Below, in pieces: positions 41,366-52,160 of a stretch of DNA of 64,000 nucleotides (its first letter is position 1; every line of letters begins with the position of its first letter). Under the pieces are notes generated by a model, which was not told the origin of the DNA, searched no databases, and saw only the letters and a program-made list of their open reading frames with translations. Both the position numbers and the translations under genes were made by a program. Source of the stretch: Spodoptera frugiperda (lineage: Eukaryota > Arthropoda > Insecta > Lepidoptera > Noctuidae); the NCBI RefSeq assembly GCF_023101765.2, contig NC_064224.1, positions 4,780,103 through 4,844,102 of the forward strand. The letters run 5' to 3'.

Positions 41366-43371
41366 TGGTGCTAGGGTTGATCAATGAGAAAGTCAAAGCA
41401 ATACTCGAGATGCCCACACCAACAATGTCAAATGTCAAAGAGTTGCAAAGAATATTAGGTATGATTAATTACCTAGGTCCATTCATCAAGAATTTGTCAG
41501 AAAAAACTCAAATATTAAGAAATCTTTTGAAAAAAGATTCAGTCTGGATTTGGGATGAGAATCATGAGAAATGTCTTAAAATTTTGAAAGAGGAGATCAC
41601 AAGATCACCAGTCTTAGCTCATTACAATCCACAAATTCCATTAGTCTTGTCAGTCGATTCGTCAAAGTCAGCATTAGGTGCAGTAATTTTGCAAAATAAT
41701 AAACCTATTGCATATAGTTCTAAAACTCTCACCATAACCCAGGAAAGATATGCTCAAATTGAGAAAGAATTGTTAGCAATACAATTTGGTTGTGAAAAGT
41801 TTCACCAATATGTCTACGGTCATAAAGTAACAGTACATACTGATCATAAACCATTAGTCTATTTATTTAAAAAACCACTTCATGATGTACCTGCAAGATT
41901 ACAACGTATGATGTTAACCTTGCAAAAATATGATTTAGAAGTCATACATGTACCTGGTAAGGAAATGTATATATCAGATACTTTGTCTAGAGCAGCTATT
42001 CAGGAAAATTATGTACCTGAAAATGAGTCTGAAATGTCATGTCATGTAAATTTAATGTATTCAAATCTAGCAATTACTAAAGAATATAGCACAAAATTAA
42101 GTCAGGAAACTAAGAAAGATGAAAGTTTGCAATTGTTAAAGAAATATTATTATGAAGGATGGCCTAAAAATAAAAACAATGTAAGTCCATTATTAAAACC
42201 ATATTGGAATATTCAAGCTGAAATTCATGTAATTAAAGATTTAATATTTAAAGGTTCAAAATTAATTGTTCCTAAGTCAATGTATAAAGAAATGTTAGAT
42301 AAAATACATAAAGGTCACCAAGGTATAAATAAATGTTTGAAATTAGCTAGAGAATCTTTGTATTGGCCAAATATGTCTACAGATATAAAAAACATAGTAG
42401 AACAATGTTTAATATGTGCTAAATTCAAACCATGTAACCAAAAGGAACCACTACAAAATTTTGAAATTTGTAAGTATCCATGGCAACAAGTCGGTATAGA
42501 TTTAATGTATCTTGACAATTTAACGTACCTTATTGTCACTGATTACTACTCAAAATTTATAGAAATTGCTTTGTTAAACAAAGACAGTCGTTCAAGCAAT
42601 GTAATCACACATTTAAAGTCAATTTTTGCACGTCATGGGATACCATTATCTTTAGTGTCTGATGGTGGTCCACAATTTCAGTCAGTAGAATTTAAAAATT
42701 TTCTAAATGAATGGGATATAGAACATGTAGTCACTAGCCCATATCATTCACAGTCAAATGGTCAAGCAGAAAGCTCAGTCAAAATTGTCAAAAATATGCT
42801 AAGAAAATGTAAGGAAAATGGGTCAGATCCATACATAGCATTATTGCATTATAGAAACACACCTAAGAATAATCTGTCGTCACCCGCTCAATTGTTAATG
42901 TCTAGAACTTTAAGAGATAACATACCAGTGTCATATAAAAGGTTAAAGCCAAAGGTTGTAAGATTTAAAGAATATGAAAAGTCTGTTGTCAAAAATAATT
43001 TAAATAAGTCAAAGTATTATAATAGGAATACTAAACCATTGTCTATGTTACAACCAAATGATCATGTATATTTTAAGAGAAATCCTAAGAGTCATTGGGA
43101 ACATGCCACTGTGAAGGAAAGATGTCCAGATAATAGGTCATACATTGTAGAAGATATAAATAAAGTCAGATATAGGAGAAATAGGGTACACTTAAGGCAT
43201 AAATATTGTAATGGCAGTGACAACCCTACTCCTATGAGGTCCAATTCTTCGCAGGGGAGAGATGAGGGTGACAGACAGGAGCCGGAGAATCCAAAATTCC
43301 CACAATTGTACAAAACCAAGTCAGGTCGTGTTGTGAGACCAACACAAAGGTTAATTGATGAAATTGATTAA
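41366..43371 (+). CDS. pol: Gypsy RNase H-integrase (3' part of pol)
   Basis: Opens in the right copy of the flanking duplication (41366-41468) in a different frame from the upstream ORF, with no own start signal, so it is a severed half of pol. RNase H: Asp (41656) in SVDSSKSALG, Glu (41767) in EKELLAI, Asp (41842) in HTDHKPL. Integrase zinc module: His 42307 and 42316, Cys 42406 and 42415 (HKGHQG...CLICAKF). Catalytic core DD35E: Asp 42499 (GIDLMY), Asp 42661 (SDGGPQF), Glu 42769 (GQAESSVK). The C-terminus is basic (RRNRVHLRHKY), ending near a KTKSGRVVRPTQRL motif. All catalytic residues are kept and the frame is open throughout. It would need expression from the upstream half, which the insert prevents. 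Confidence 0.92.
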
Positions 43372-43382
43372 TTTTTTAATTT

Positions 43383-43393
43383 AAGAAGGGGGA
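43383..43393 (+). other. polypurine tract
   Basis: AAGAAGGGGGA lies directly before the 3' LTR and is the expected second-strand primer site. Confidence 0.85.
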
Positions 43394-43593
43394 TGTTACA
43401 TCACTATTTAGTAACATTCGTTCATGTCATTACCCCGTCACTAGTGTCCGAGGTCAACGACCACTGTCGTTCTTGTGTCTGTCGAGTGCAGTCGCACCTA
43501 CTTATATATTAAATAATTAAATATGTAATATAATGTAAAATACAAGTCATCTTACATCAAGTCGTTTAATTTAATAAACACAACAACAATACA
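43394..43593 (+). repeat. 3' LTR
   Basis: 200 bp, TGTTACATCACTATTTAGTA to CAACAACAATACA. It matches the 5' LTR except for about a dozen scattered changes, most near the R region (AAATAATTAAATATG against AAATATTGTAACATG). Confidence 0.95.
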
Positions 43594-43680
43594 GTCTGTA
43601 AAGTATGAAAGTATAATGTTATAATCTTTTAGTACATATTTATTTATATTACACTGATTTATATTAACTACTATACTTCA

Positions 43681-43832
43681 CATCAACATTAACAGCCTAT
43701 TAGTGACCACTGCTGACCGAAGGCCTCTGCTCACACGGATAAAGTTTGAGCATTAATCACCATGCTTGCTTATTGCGGATTAGCGATTTCAAACTTATAA
43801 TCAGAAATAATAAGTCTAGGTTTCCTTACGAT
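43681..43832 (-). repeat. family D SINE, 3' half
   Basis: Minus strand: CATCAACATTAACAGCCTAT, AGTGACCACTGCTGACCGAA, GGCCTCTGCTCACACGGATA, GCATTAATCACCATGCTTGC, TAGGTTTCCTTACGAT. The head half is absent; family C sequence follows at once. Confidence 0.8.
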
Positions 43833-44066
43833 CGACCCGTGCGTGCGGCGCGTCGCGTTCCGCGCGCGCCTCAAAGAGCCATCAGACCACCACAGATGGG
43901 GCCCAGTAGGGCTGATGCCTGATCCGGAGCTGCGGACTACCTAGCGGGTTTACCGGGGTTTACCGGAAAAGCAGGAGAAGGAACGGGGTGGTTTTTAGTC
44001 AGTAAGAGTCTGACACTCCCTCTCGCCTCGCCCAAGGCGGGAGAAGTCATTGGATGATTCTCCCCT
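43833..44066 (+). repeat. family C element with extended 5' head
   Basis: After a CG-rich lead (CGTGCGTGCGGCGCGTCGCG) comes CAAAGAGCCATCAGACCACC, ACAGATGGGGCCCAGTAGGG, CTGATGCCTGATCCGGAGCT and then the usual body to GTCATTGGATGATTCTCCCC. This is the longest version of the family in the window. The A-tail is lost. A short internal error (GGGGTTTACCGG for GGGGCTCCGGCTCG) is present. Confidence 0.8.
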
Positions 44067-44105
44067 AATTTCCTTCAACATTTGTCAATGATGTCTTAAC
44101 AATCT

Positions 44106-44215
44106 TAGAAAGTACATGTACATATAACTCGAAAAATGTCACATTGGTACTTGCCGTTGGTAGATTCCAAACCCTCCTGCATAAGGAGCGGGCATCTGAA
44201 ACTTCCAGGCCCACC
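44106..44215 (-). repeat. family D SINE, head half
   Basis: Minus strand, read 5' to 3' from 44215: GTCGTGGTGGGCCTGGAAGT, GATGCCCGCTCCTTATGCAG, GGGTTTGGAATCTACCAACG, AATGTGACATTTTTCGAGTT, GTACATGTACTTTCTAAGATTG. It complements the 43681-43832 half, as if one copy were split and rearranged. Confidence 0.75.
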
Positions 44216-44292
44216 ACGACTTCTGTGAGACCGAGATATTACTCGAGTCGAGTCGGGCCATTCGTGCCGAAGCATGGCTCTCCCACACTTAA
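44216..44292 (-). repeat. family E start fragment
   Basis: Minus strand: TAAGTGTGGGAGAGCCATGC, TTCGGCACGAATGGCCCGAC, GTCTCACAGAA, directly joined to the family D head. The 176-codon minus-strand frame here is built from these repeats and is not a gene. Confidence 0.8.
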
Positions 44293-45653
44293 AAATTGTT
44301 TCATATATTGAGGACTTGGACATGTATAGTTTAGAATGCTTGTTATTTTTACGCCTCGTATACACTAGACTACAATTTTGACTCACAACATGCTCTGCTA
44401 GTTGCCAAGTGGATACGATATGACTTTGTTCACGAGTTTTTGCGTATAATTTCATTGAATTTCGAATTTCAATTATTTGGTTTGTAAATATTATACCTTG
44501 GCTACTTTCTATCACAATCAATACAAATAATAATGACTTTAAAAATATTTTGTTTGCTTCACTAAAAAAATATAATATTTTAGCTGTAGTTGAACTGAAA
44601 TAAAATATCAAGAAACAATAAATGTAACAAACCATTTTTTAAAAGTTATCAAATTGAGAACCTCCCTTTTTATAAAGTCTGTTTAAAACATGATATTCAA
44701 AGAAAGCAAAGGTGATAAATTAAACTAATTTCAACGAAAACTTGCGTTATTGTTTATGCGGTGAAACTTGATGAATGGAAAGGGTAGACCATTCGTGACC
44801 ACAAATGAAATACAGGGCTACACAGATAAAATAAAGCAATCAAATTAAAACGGCAGGGTAACTTGAACCCTTTTAATATTTAAATAAGATACAGAATAGT
44901 TTGTGTAAATTACGTAAATAGATATAAAGGGTTAGATAGACAAAGAAATTGTTTAAGATTATAAAGTTGATTTAACTTTTATTAAACATATTTTTTTGGA
45001 TGGTCAATTTTACAATACATAATACATATATATTTATCGTCAAAATGACTAGAATTTTTAAATGGTATGCAATCTTTTTTATATTTCAATCGGTATTTTT
45101 TTATATTTTATCTATACAACAATTTTATGACTCATTCAGAACAAAAATTGAAATTTGAATATACGAGTACCATTTATTTAAAATGCAAAACAACGCATAA
45201 TATTTTTTTATAGGTATAGCAATACTTTTTTTCATTTAAAAAATACTAAATGTACCTACGTAAAAATTTAGTTTAAATAAAATGAAATAAATGTCTCATT
45301 GTAAAGTCCTTTCATAGTATTCCTTGAGCTATAAAATCGAGTAAAACTTCTTTATTTTCATGGAAAAATCTCAAGGCATTTATAACAAAGACTTTGCAAG
45401 ATAATCTCACTAACGTTCACTCTTTGAGTGAATGAAATTAGACGAGAGTGACGCGAGATCTAAGTAATGTCGACTAAGTCCATCAGTTGCTCTTTGAACA
45501 TCACTTGTGTTTAAGCGTATGAAAATATTTGTTCTGCAATTTATGAGACTGGTATAGTTAATTATCTTATGTTTAGAAAATAGTTTGAAACTCATGTACT
45601 GTGTTTAAATTAGATCAGCCAGCGAAAAACAAAACGAAGCATAATAAGCATGT
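44293..45653. other. no feature recognised
   Basis: AT-rich; nothing recognised. Confidence 0.5.
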
Positions 45654-45938
45654 AAAGCTGAAGAGTTTGTTTATTTATTTGAACGCGCTTATATCCAGAA
45701 CTACTGGCCGATTTGAATCATTATTTTTGTGTTAGATAGTGGACTTATAGAGGAAGTCTATACGCTAAAAGACATTACGCTACGACAAATAGCAGACAAA
45801 CAGTAGATGAAAAATTATTCACCCCTTTCAAATAATATTTTTTGTGTCGAATAGTGCGTTTATAAAGATATAGGCTATATAACATAACAAAAAACTATAG
45901 GCTATATAATATCAATAGGAGCCGAACACTTTAACTAG
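45654..45938 (+). mobile_element. decayed small Helitron
   Basis: AAGCTGAAGAGTTTGTTTAT, TTGAACGCGCTTATATCCAG, AACTACTGGCCGATTTGAAT, GTGTTAGATAG and AGGAGCCGAACACTTTAACTAG parallel the intact 60286-60489 element. The 5' TCTATACTAATATTAT start is gone. Confidence 0.6.
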
Positions 45939-46268
45939 GCTATCGCGCTAGGCGGTTATAATAAAGCCCAGAATAAATACGTAAATTTTCATATTTTCAA
46001 ATTTAATTTCAACTCTGTTTGTCTTTTATGAAATATGAAATACGTTTATCGTTGTAGAATTCTTAGCTGTCTAATATGAAGCCTTGTTTATTCTTAGTTC
46101 TTGACAATAAGTAATTAGGTTTTGGAGATTTAATTACGTATTTTCTATAGGGATAGGAATTATTACTCATAGGAATCCTAGTCAGATTGTCTCTGAGTAT
46201 TAATAAATCTATTTTAAGGTTATTCACTCTGATGATAAACAATAATAAGTAAATTAAATTAAATGAAA
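45939..46268. other. no feature recognised
   Basis: AT-rich; nothing recognised. Confidence 0.45.
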
Positions 46269-46430
46269 CATCGTCACGCCTTTTATCCCTGAACGGGTGC
46301 ACATTATGGCACGTAAAGCCACTGTACAAAGTACTCCCACTTTTCACCATTTGTGTTGTAAGTCCCATGTAATAGGCGGTGAGCCTATTGCCATAATTAT
46401 ACTGGGAATATTTCCAAATTCCGTGCTAAC
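46269..46430 (-). repeat. family A SINE, 3' half
   Basis: CATCGTCACGCCTTTTATCC, CACATTATGGCACGTAAAGC, CTCCCACTTTTCACCATTTG, TAAGTCCCATGTAATAGGCG, GTGAGCCTATTGCCATAATT, TTCCAAATTCCGTGCTAAC. The tRNA-like head is missing. Confidence 0.82.
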
Positions 46431-47301
46431 TGTAAATATTGTACGAATTATAAAATAATACTACTTACTTTACTAATATATTGTAGGTACTAATAGGTAA
46501 GGTGTATTAAAAATGTCTGTTTAATAAAGTTTTACTCGTAGTAATAAAATATGAAGTTAGGAAAATATCACTGCTTTTATTGAGAGTACATTAAAGTCAA
46601 AACAAATTATTTTTTACCTAGGAATCTACCCAATTAATACAACATGCATTTTAATAATTTGAATCGATAAATAAAAATAGATTTTACTATTAGGTTGCAA
46701 ACACTGTCGGCATATAACTGTTACTAAATAGCCAATCTATTTAATTTAACTTTCTGTTTAAAATCATGGAAATTGAAACCGTAAACAAATGTATTAGGAA
46801 CTAATTTAGAATGCGCTGAATTATTTAGACGTTTCGTCCTAAGAATGAGTGGCTGAAATGTAAACATGCAAATAAAACATTGGTTCCCCGAATCCAAATG
46901 TCTGCAGTAAATAAACAATTGTTTTAAGCTTTCGTTTAATAGTTTGGGGACAAGATTTTGTTTGATTATAAAACAATTTTGAGCAATAAAACAATTTAAA
47001 GATACTGGTTTCTTTATTTGTCTTTTTATTGTGATGTTTATATACGTGTAAATTATTTAGTTCTTGAATTATAAAATTTTAAAAATAGTTTACACAAAAT
47101 TTCGTGTAAACAATTTTTGGTAATCCCAATTAATTAAAAGTAATAAAAATTTGTACTGAATTAACAAGGTACAGACCAGAGCACAACCTATGTATTTGGT
47201 ATTCTCAATTTGATTACCATTATTACGAGATTTTTTTAATTGATTTAGTCTACGTTTATAACTTTCGTGAGACATACCAGTACTAAATTAATTATTATAT
47301 T
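46431..47301. other. no feature recognised
   Basis: AT-rich; nothing recognised. Confidence 0.5.
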
Positions 47302-47411
47302 TTCGGCTTACTTACGTCCATTACTATTTGACGAGGAGATCATCTAGTTTCAAGCCATACTATTCCGCGATGCGTTCCTAGTCAAATAATAATGTGAGTA
47401 AGCCGAAAAGC
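47302..47411. mobile_element. MITE-T relative, ~110 bp with inverted ends
   Basis: Left TTTTCGGCTTACTTACGTCC, right GTGAGTAAGCCGAAAA; inside, TATTTGACGAGGAGATCATC and the inverse TAGTCAAATAATAAT, with CTAGTTTCAAGCCATACTAT between. A short foldback element whose interior matches 5926-6035. Confidence 0.65.
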
Positions 47412-48390
47412 AGACAGAATAAAGAAACACATTCAGATAAAAGAATAAGAATAGTAATAGCGATTCAAAACTCTAAGATAATATAAATCATATCATTTTC
47501 CGTTTTTTGTCCTCATCCCAAGTTGCTAAAGGCGCAACAAGTCAACAATTTGTCTAAGACGTCGGATGGGGGGAGTTTATATCAAACGTTATCTTATTGT
47601 ACACTCTCTCCCCACTCGTAACATGTTATCTTTTATATTTCTTTCCCTTTCATAATCATATTATGTGCAAACGAAGACAATTATTACATCTTAGTTTTTT
47701 CTGTCTGTTTCTTTTAAGGAAATTTTCAATAACCTCTCTGTAATTAATGATAGAATTTTGAAATTACTTTGTATTTAGCACAATTTATAAATTTTACATT
47801 TTTAAGTGATACATCTATCAAAAGAAAAAAGAGAGGTACCCAAGTTCTTGAGACTGACATCCTAGACTCCTTTTAAATATATTTTTTTGGTGGAAAATCG
47901 TCTTATGGCTCCGCTTACCAAAGATGAGGCAAAAAACAAAGACAAAATTATTTACTTTAAATAGAGTTTTAGAAGGCACTTTTGAAAGTCAAAAAGGGAG
48001 TATCAGATAGTGACTGATTGAAAACAATACCGATTCAATTTCCGATAGAAAAAAAAAACTGGAAAATGGTCCTAAAAAAACTAAAGCATAAAAATAACTA
48101 ACCTTTTATCATATTGTACCAGTTAATAGTTTTTGTCGCGGATTAAAAATGTCTTTAAGCGTATTTTTGTTTTACATTTTTTCCTTTTCATTTAATATAA
48201 TAGTGGCACCTAAGCGCGGCTAATCCGCGGATAAGTGTCAGCCGTCGCGACTTTGTAGCGTCGTTTAAGGGCTTTGACAGATAGATAAAAATATAAAATG
48301 GCCGCGGAATTCAAGGTCGTGTACTATTCACTGTTAAATGTGGTTTTCTTTTTTTTTGTTTATAATAAGTTTCCAGTATGTCATAGTGTC
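47412..48390. other. no gene; CpG-richer patch near the end
   Basis: AT-rich, but 48205-48320 is CpG-richer (GCGCGGCTAATCCGCGGATA, GCCGTCGCGACTTTGTAGCG, AATGGCCGCGGAATTCAAGG). TTCAAGGTCG resembles an Ftz-F1-type monomer site. A regulatory role is only a possibility. Confidence 0.35.
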
Positions 48391-48391
48391 C

Positions 48392-48619
48392 TGTCGTGGT
48401 GGCCCGGAGGTTCAAGACGCCCGCTTCTTATGGATGAGAGTGCGGGTTCGAAAGTACCAATGTGACTTTTTCCGAGTTATATAGAGACAAACGGTGAAGG
48501 AAAATATTGTAAGGAAAACTGGGCTTATAATATCTAATTATAAGTTGATTAATACTCAAACCTTCTTCTTTTGAGAAGAAGCCTTCGGTCAGCAGTGGCC
48601 ACTTATACGCTGTTGATGA
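48392..48619 (+). repeat. family D tRNA-derived SINE
   Basis: Plus strand: GTCGTGGTGGCCCGGAGGTT, GACGCCCGCTTCTTATGGAT, a preserved B-box-like GCGGGTTCGAAAG, GTGACTTTTTCCGAGTTATA, GACAAACGGTGAAGGAAAAT, GGGCTTATAATATCTAATTA, AAGCCTTCGGTCAGCAGTGG, CTTATACGCTGTTGATG. Internal deletions shorten it. Confidence 0.85.
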
Positions 48620-49185
48620 ATACAATACATTGTCTGCTTTCTTAAAATTATCCGAGTTAAAAGATCCCCACTGTGATCGAATAGAATTTTCCATGATAAA
48701 TCCACTTTTTGTCACGTTTTTTCTTTATCAAAGGATGTATCTATTGCCCTACATTATGTGAAATAGGTCATATATCACGTAATGTAGAACAGATTGATAC
48801 ATCGCCCATTATTTTATTTACATTTGACAGCTAAGCTAAATTCAATACATACATAGGCACACATCAATATTAAAGCCCAGTATAGAGTCACTCGTGTAAA
48901 ATGTGTCAAAAAATTATGAATTATATCTTCTATGTATCAGAGTACATTTCAGATTAAACAGGCTGAAATTGAGAACGCACACAAATATGTTTGATTTATT
49001 TAAATACGTTTCGACATGTGTCAATAAACGAGATGATATGTGTTTTTTTTACAGTAATCCTTGTACAGAAATGTTTTCGATCAAATTATTTTAAGTTTTT
49101 ATACTATTTAGATAAGGTTTTGATTGCTTTGAACATATTACTTGGAAATTAACTGTGATTTTTTGCAATAATATGGGTACATTTT
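48620..49185. other. no feature recognised
   Basis: Mostly AT-rich. At 48710-48790 CAAAGGATGTATC and GATACATCGCCC, with ATTATGTGAAATAGGTCATA and ATCACGTAATGTAG, form a rough palindrome. Confidence 0.4.
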
Positions 49186-49195
49186 TTTAATGTCT

Positions 49196-49290
49196 TCTAT
49201 CGACTTGGGCGGGGCGAAAGGGAGAGTCAGACTCTTACTGACTAAAAACCACGCCGTTCCTTTTCGAACCGGAGCCCCGGTAACCTGCTA
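49196..49290 (-). repeat. family C element, partial
   Basis: Minus strand: CGACTTGGGCGGGGCGAAAG, GAGTCAGACTCTTACTGACT, ACCACGCCGTTCCTTTTCGA, ACCGGAGCCCCGGTAACC. Confidence 0.82.
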
Positions 49291-49385
49291 CTCGTTATGT
49301 CGTGCTATAGTAAATTGCTTATTATTTTTTGTTACTACAAATCAGGTAAGATCGGAATTTAAGAAATAATCTGATTACACTATCA

Positions 49386-49561
49386 AACTAATAGTATAAA
49401 ATGTGAATGTTGGTTTGTTTCGTTGTTTGTCCGTCAATCATGCTGAAATTACTGAACGAATTTTGATGAAATTTGGTATACAGACAGGGTATGAGCAGAC
49501 TTGGGTGATAGTATAATTTTCATCCTCGAGTAATGAGAGCGAAGCCGCTAGCAGAAGCTAT
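49386..49561 (+). mobile_element. small Helitron, decayed 3' end
   Basis: AACTAATAGTATAAAATGTG, GTTTGTCCGTCAATCATGCT, GAACGAATTTTGATGAAATT, TACAGACAGGGTATGAGCAG, ACTTGGGTGATAG, GCGAAGCCGCTAGCAGAAG. The final CTAG has become CTAT. Confidence 0.6.
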
Positions 49562-50903
49562 TAGTACATTATTTTTTGGACTCAGTTATTTAAATCAGAA
49601 CTGTATAGTTACAAATCTAATGAAAGAATAATATCTATTACATTTTACGTGAGAATTACACAACGAATGATTGTCCAAATATTTAATAATAGTTACGAAG
49701 TAGATTCTGAAACAAACTTTTAGGTACTTGTAAAAGGTCTGTGTGTTTTTTCCAATGTCACAAGTAAGTTTCGTGTCTCAGAACGTAGTTTTCCAAATGA
49801 ACTCGAAACATGCGAGTGGAACAAATATTGAAATACTCTTCTTGGTACTTTTAATAAGAGAAACTTGAAAGAGATCGTTCTCGTTCCAGTTTAAATTGTA
49901 CACTCAAAACGTATGTTCTTATATTTCACTTTGAATCAAATTGAATAAGTTATGTACTAGTTACTCTTTATAGATTGTCTGTTACAAAAAAAGATTGTCA
50001 GTGTTACAAAATATGGGATAGGAATATCAATAATGTCTTTGAAATAAATGTCTATTATAGTTTTAGAATATTGAAAGAGTAATTACCAGAGTGTTACATT
50101 AATCAACCTACTGTTTTTCAAAGCACGTGGGTAAACCTAAACCGTGGGTAGTGTCATGTAGGTAGATCATGAATAACGTATTTTTAACTTAATTTTCAAC
50201 ACATATGACGGTCTGATATCTAAGAGACAAAGTTCTTTAAATAAACTATTACCGTAAAATCGGGTACTTATGAGTAAAAACTCTAGGGGTAATTTTGACC
50301 TAAACTTTAAGACCAATGTAAAACTAATACGCTTCGTTCTAGATTCCTATCAAATGGATCAAATTTATCCCAGTGGATCAAAATATTACAAAAAGAAACT
50401 TTTAAGATGATATTTCCACACAAATAAATCTATAGCTTTTTCTTGTACCGATACACGATACAACATCCAAACACGTTACATTGCAAGCTTGTCAAAACCC
50501 AGCAAAACGTGGAATATTGCACCTTGTTACACAAGCCCATTATTCATGATGGCCGCTGCTAGGCACGTGTCAATTTGTAATGATCGAGCCACGATTACAT
50601 CGTCAGTGAGTCAGCTAGAAACTAGAATTCAAAGCAAAAATAGCAACGCAACCCTTTGTGTGAACATTTTAGTATTTCTCGTATTGTTGGTATCACAATA
50701 GTAGATGCCCTTGAACTTTTAATCAGCTCTTCGTCCTACACGCAATCTTTCCTGGCATTTGTCAGGTAAGTTGAAGTTGGGGACGAATTGTAATTCGTCA
50801 TCATCATCTGTAATACCTGACAGTCAGCCGCTAGACTAGGTTCTAGGCTCTACATAATACCTTAGTATTAGGATTCGTAGCTGGGTTGAAGATCAGTATT
50901 ATT
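49562..50903. other. no feature recognised
   Basis: AT-rich; a 70-codon frame at 50489-50701 has no recognisable domain. Confidence 0.45.
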
Positions 50904-51155
50904 TAAGTGTGGGAGAGCCATGCTTCGGCACGAATGGGAAGGCTCCACCGGAGTGATACCACGGCCTCACAGAAAACCAACGTGACACAACACTTACGTT
51001 GTGTTCGTGTTTGCGTTGTATGAGTGAGGTTACCGAGTTTACCCAATTATTCCCCTTCCCAATCCCCGATACCCCAACAACCCTTAAATTTCTAAAATTG
51101 CCCAAAAGGCCGGCAACGCACTTGTAACGCCTCTGGTGTTTCGACTGCTTATCAT
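50904..51155 (+). repeat. family E interspersed repeat
   Basis: AAGTGTGGGAGAGCCATGCT, TCGGCACGAATGGGAAGGCT, TACCACGGCCTCACAGAAAA, CCCCGATACCCCAACAACCC, GGCCGGCAACGCACTTGTAA, CTCTGGTGTTTCGACTGC. Truncated before the usual GTCTGCTCG end. Confidence 0.82.
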
Positions 51156-51496
51156 CAATATTTCATGGTGATGTAGGACATATACCACATGAATGGTGAG
51201 TGAGACCCATCCCAAAGGTTTACTACCACCGACATTATGACTGTTCCTCGTAAATATTTGTAGTATAATAACTCGGATAGAAGGGTTTGTATATTCTGGA
51301 GGTTTAAGAGCTAGTTAGGGCATGTATCAGATCGATCTCAGCTGGTGTTACTTGGGAATGAGCTGTTTATTGCCATTTTCAAGTAAGATGACAATGTTCC
51401 TGGTGTTTGCATAGAAACTATGTAAGATTAATTTTCGAAAGGGACCCAACGTGAGGTAATAATTCGAGAGAACCAACTTTGAAGAAGCATGACACA
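51156..51496. other. no feature recognised
   Basis: No repeat or gene recognised. Confidence 0.45.
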
Positions 51497-51647
51497 GTAC
51501 CCTTAGTATGATTTTGTTTTACGTTGAAAGTAATAGAAACGACGTTCTGCGCTCTGATTGGCCGGCTTGGATATACCAACCAATCAGAGCGTTCGGCGCT
51601 CTCGTTTCGATTACTTTAAACGTAAAGTAATCTCGTACTAAGGATAC
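51497..51647. mobile_element. 151-bp foldback MITE, nearly a full palindrome
   Basis: Left arm GTACCCTTAGTATGATTTTG, TTACGTTGAAAGTAATAGAA, GCGCTCTGATTGGCCGG; the right arm is its inverted near-copy (AACCAATCAGAGCG, CGATTACTTTAAACGTAAAG, GTACTAAGGATAC). Only a few bases separate the arms. A second, partly shortened copy is at 58222-58352. The target duplication is not resolved. Confidence 0.8.
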
Positions 51648-51977
51648 AGGTACATATTTTATATTTTTATTTTTTTTCCATTCACAAGAACTTATCTCTT
51701 AAAAGGCGCTTTTTAATGATAAAACCATCCATTGTATTTCGAGTAAGATTGTGCCGCGTAAACATTTTTTATTTACAATAAAGAATTAGATTAAGAGTTT
51801 CTATTGTAATCATTTTTTGCCTCCTACCCTTCCAGTTTCATAGGCTTCTGTTAGTAATCTGTAACGATACTATCATCCAACCGCAGCGATATAAAAAAGT
51901 ATATAATAAATGATGTATTTGTGGTTGGTGTAGTATGTATATAAACATTATTATTTCTGAAAAAATATAAGCAAAAA
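51648..51977. other. no feature recognised
   Basis: AT-rich; nothing recognised. Confidence 0.45.
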
Positions 51978-52091
51978 TCATTCAATGATTTCTGCTTGGG
52001 TGAGGCGAAAGGGTCTAATAACCACCCCGTTCCTACTCCTGCTTCTCGTGCCGAAGCCCCGGTAACCTGCTAGGTAGTCTGCAGCTCCGGG
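51978..52091 (-). repeat. family C element
   Basis: Minus strand: AAATCATTCAATGATTTCTG, CTTGGGTGAGGCGAAAGG, ACCACCCCGTTCCTACTCCT, AAGCCCCGGTAACCTGCTAG, GTAGTCTGCAGCTCCGGG. The AGACTCTTACTGA segment is deleted. Confidence 0.82.
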
Positions 52092-52117
52092 AAATCAAAT
52101 ATATAACTAGAGCTCTT

Positions 52118-52160
52118 GCCCTACCTACCTACCTACCTACTTACCTACTCACTTACCTAA
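52118..52160 (+). repeat. CCTA microsatellite
   Basis: Imperfect run of CCTA/ACCT units (CCTACCTACCTACCTACTTA) just downstream of the family C copy. Confidence 0.85.

Larger units (their letters stand above)
37781..43598 (+). mobile_element. Gypsy (Ty3) LTR retrotransposon, Mag-like, with 5-bp target duplication
   Basis: Whole element 37786-43593 with LTRs at both ends, flanked by GTCTG (37781-37785 and 43594-43598). Protein order is gag, protease, reverse transcriptase, RNase H, integrase, which defines Ty3/Gypsy; there is no room for an env ORF. The HHCC-DD35E integrase and short chromodomain-less tail point to the Mag lineage, at moderate certainty. The two LTRs differ at roughly a dozen positions in 200 (counted by eye), so the copy is not recent. 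Pol is split by a 562-bp insert at 40804-41365. Confidence 0.95.

Noticed and set aside
43372..43393. Possible env gene of an errantivirus in the Gypsy element
   Set aside because: Only a few bases separate the pol stop from the polypurine tract and 3' LTR, so there is no room for env.
44105..44635. A 176-codon minus-strand open frame
   Set aside because: Its N-terminal part has no domain and its C-terminal part is made of the family E and D repeats.
52118..52160. Telomere-like CCTAA repeats
   Set aside because: The unit is CCTA, not the insect telomere unit CCTAA; it is an ordinary microsatellite.
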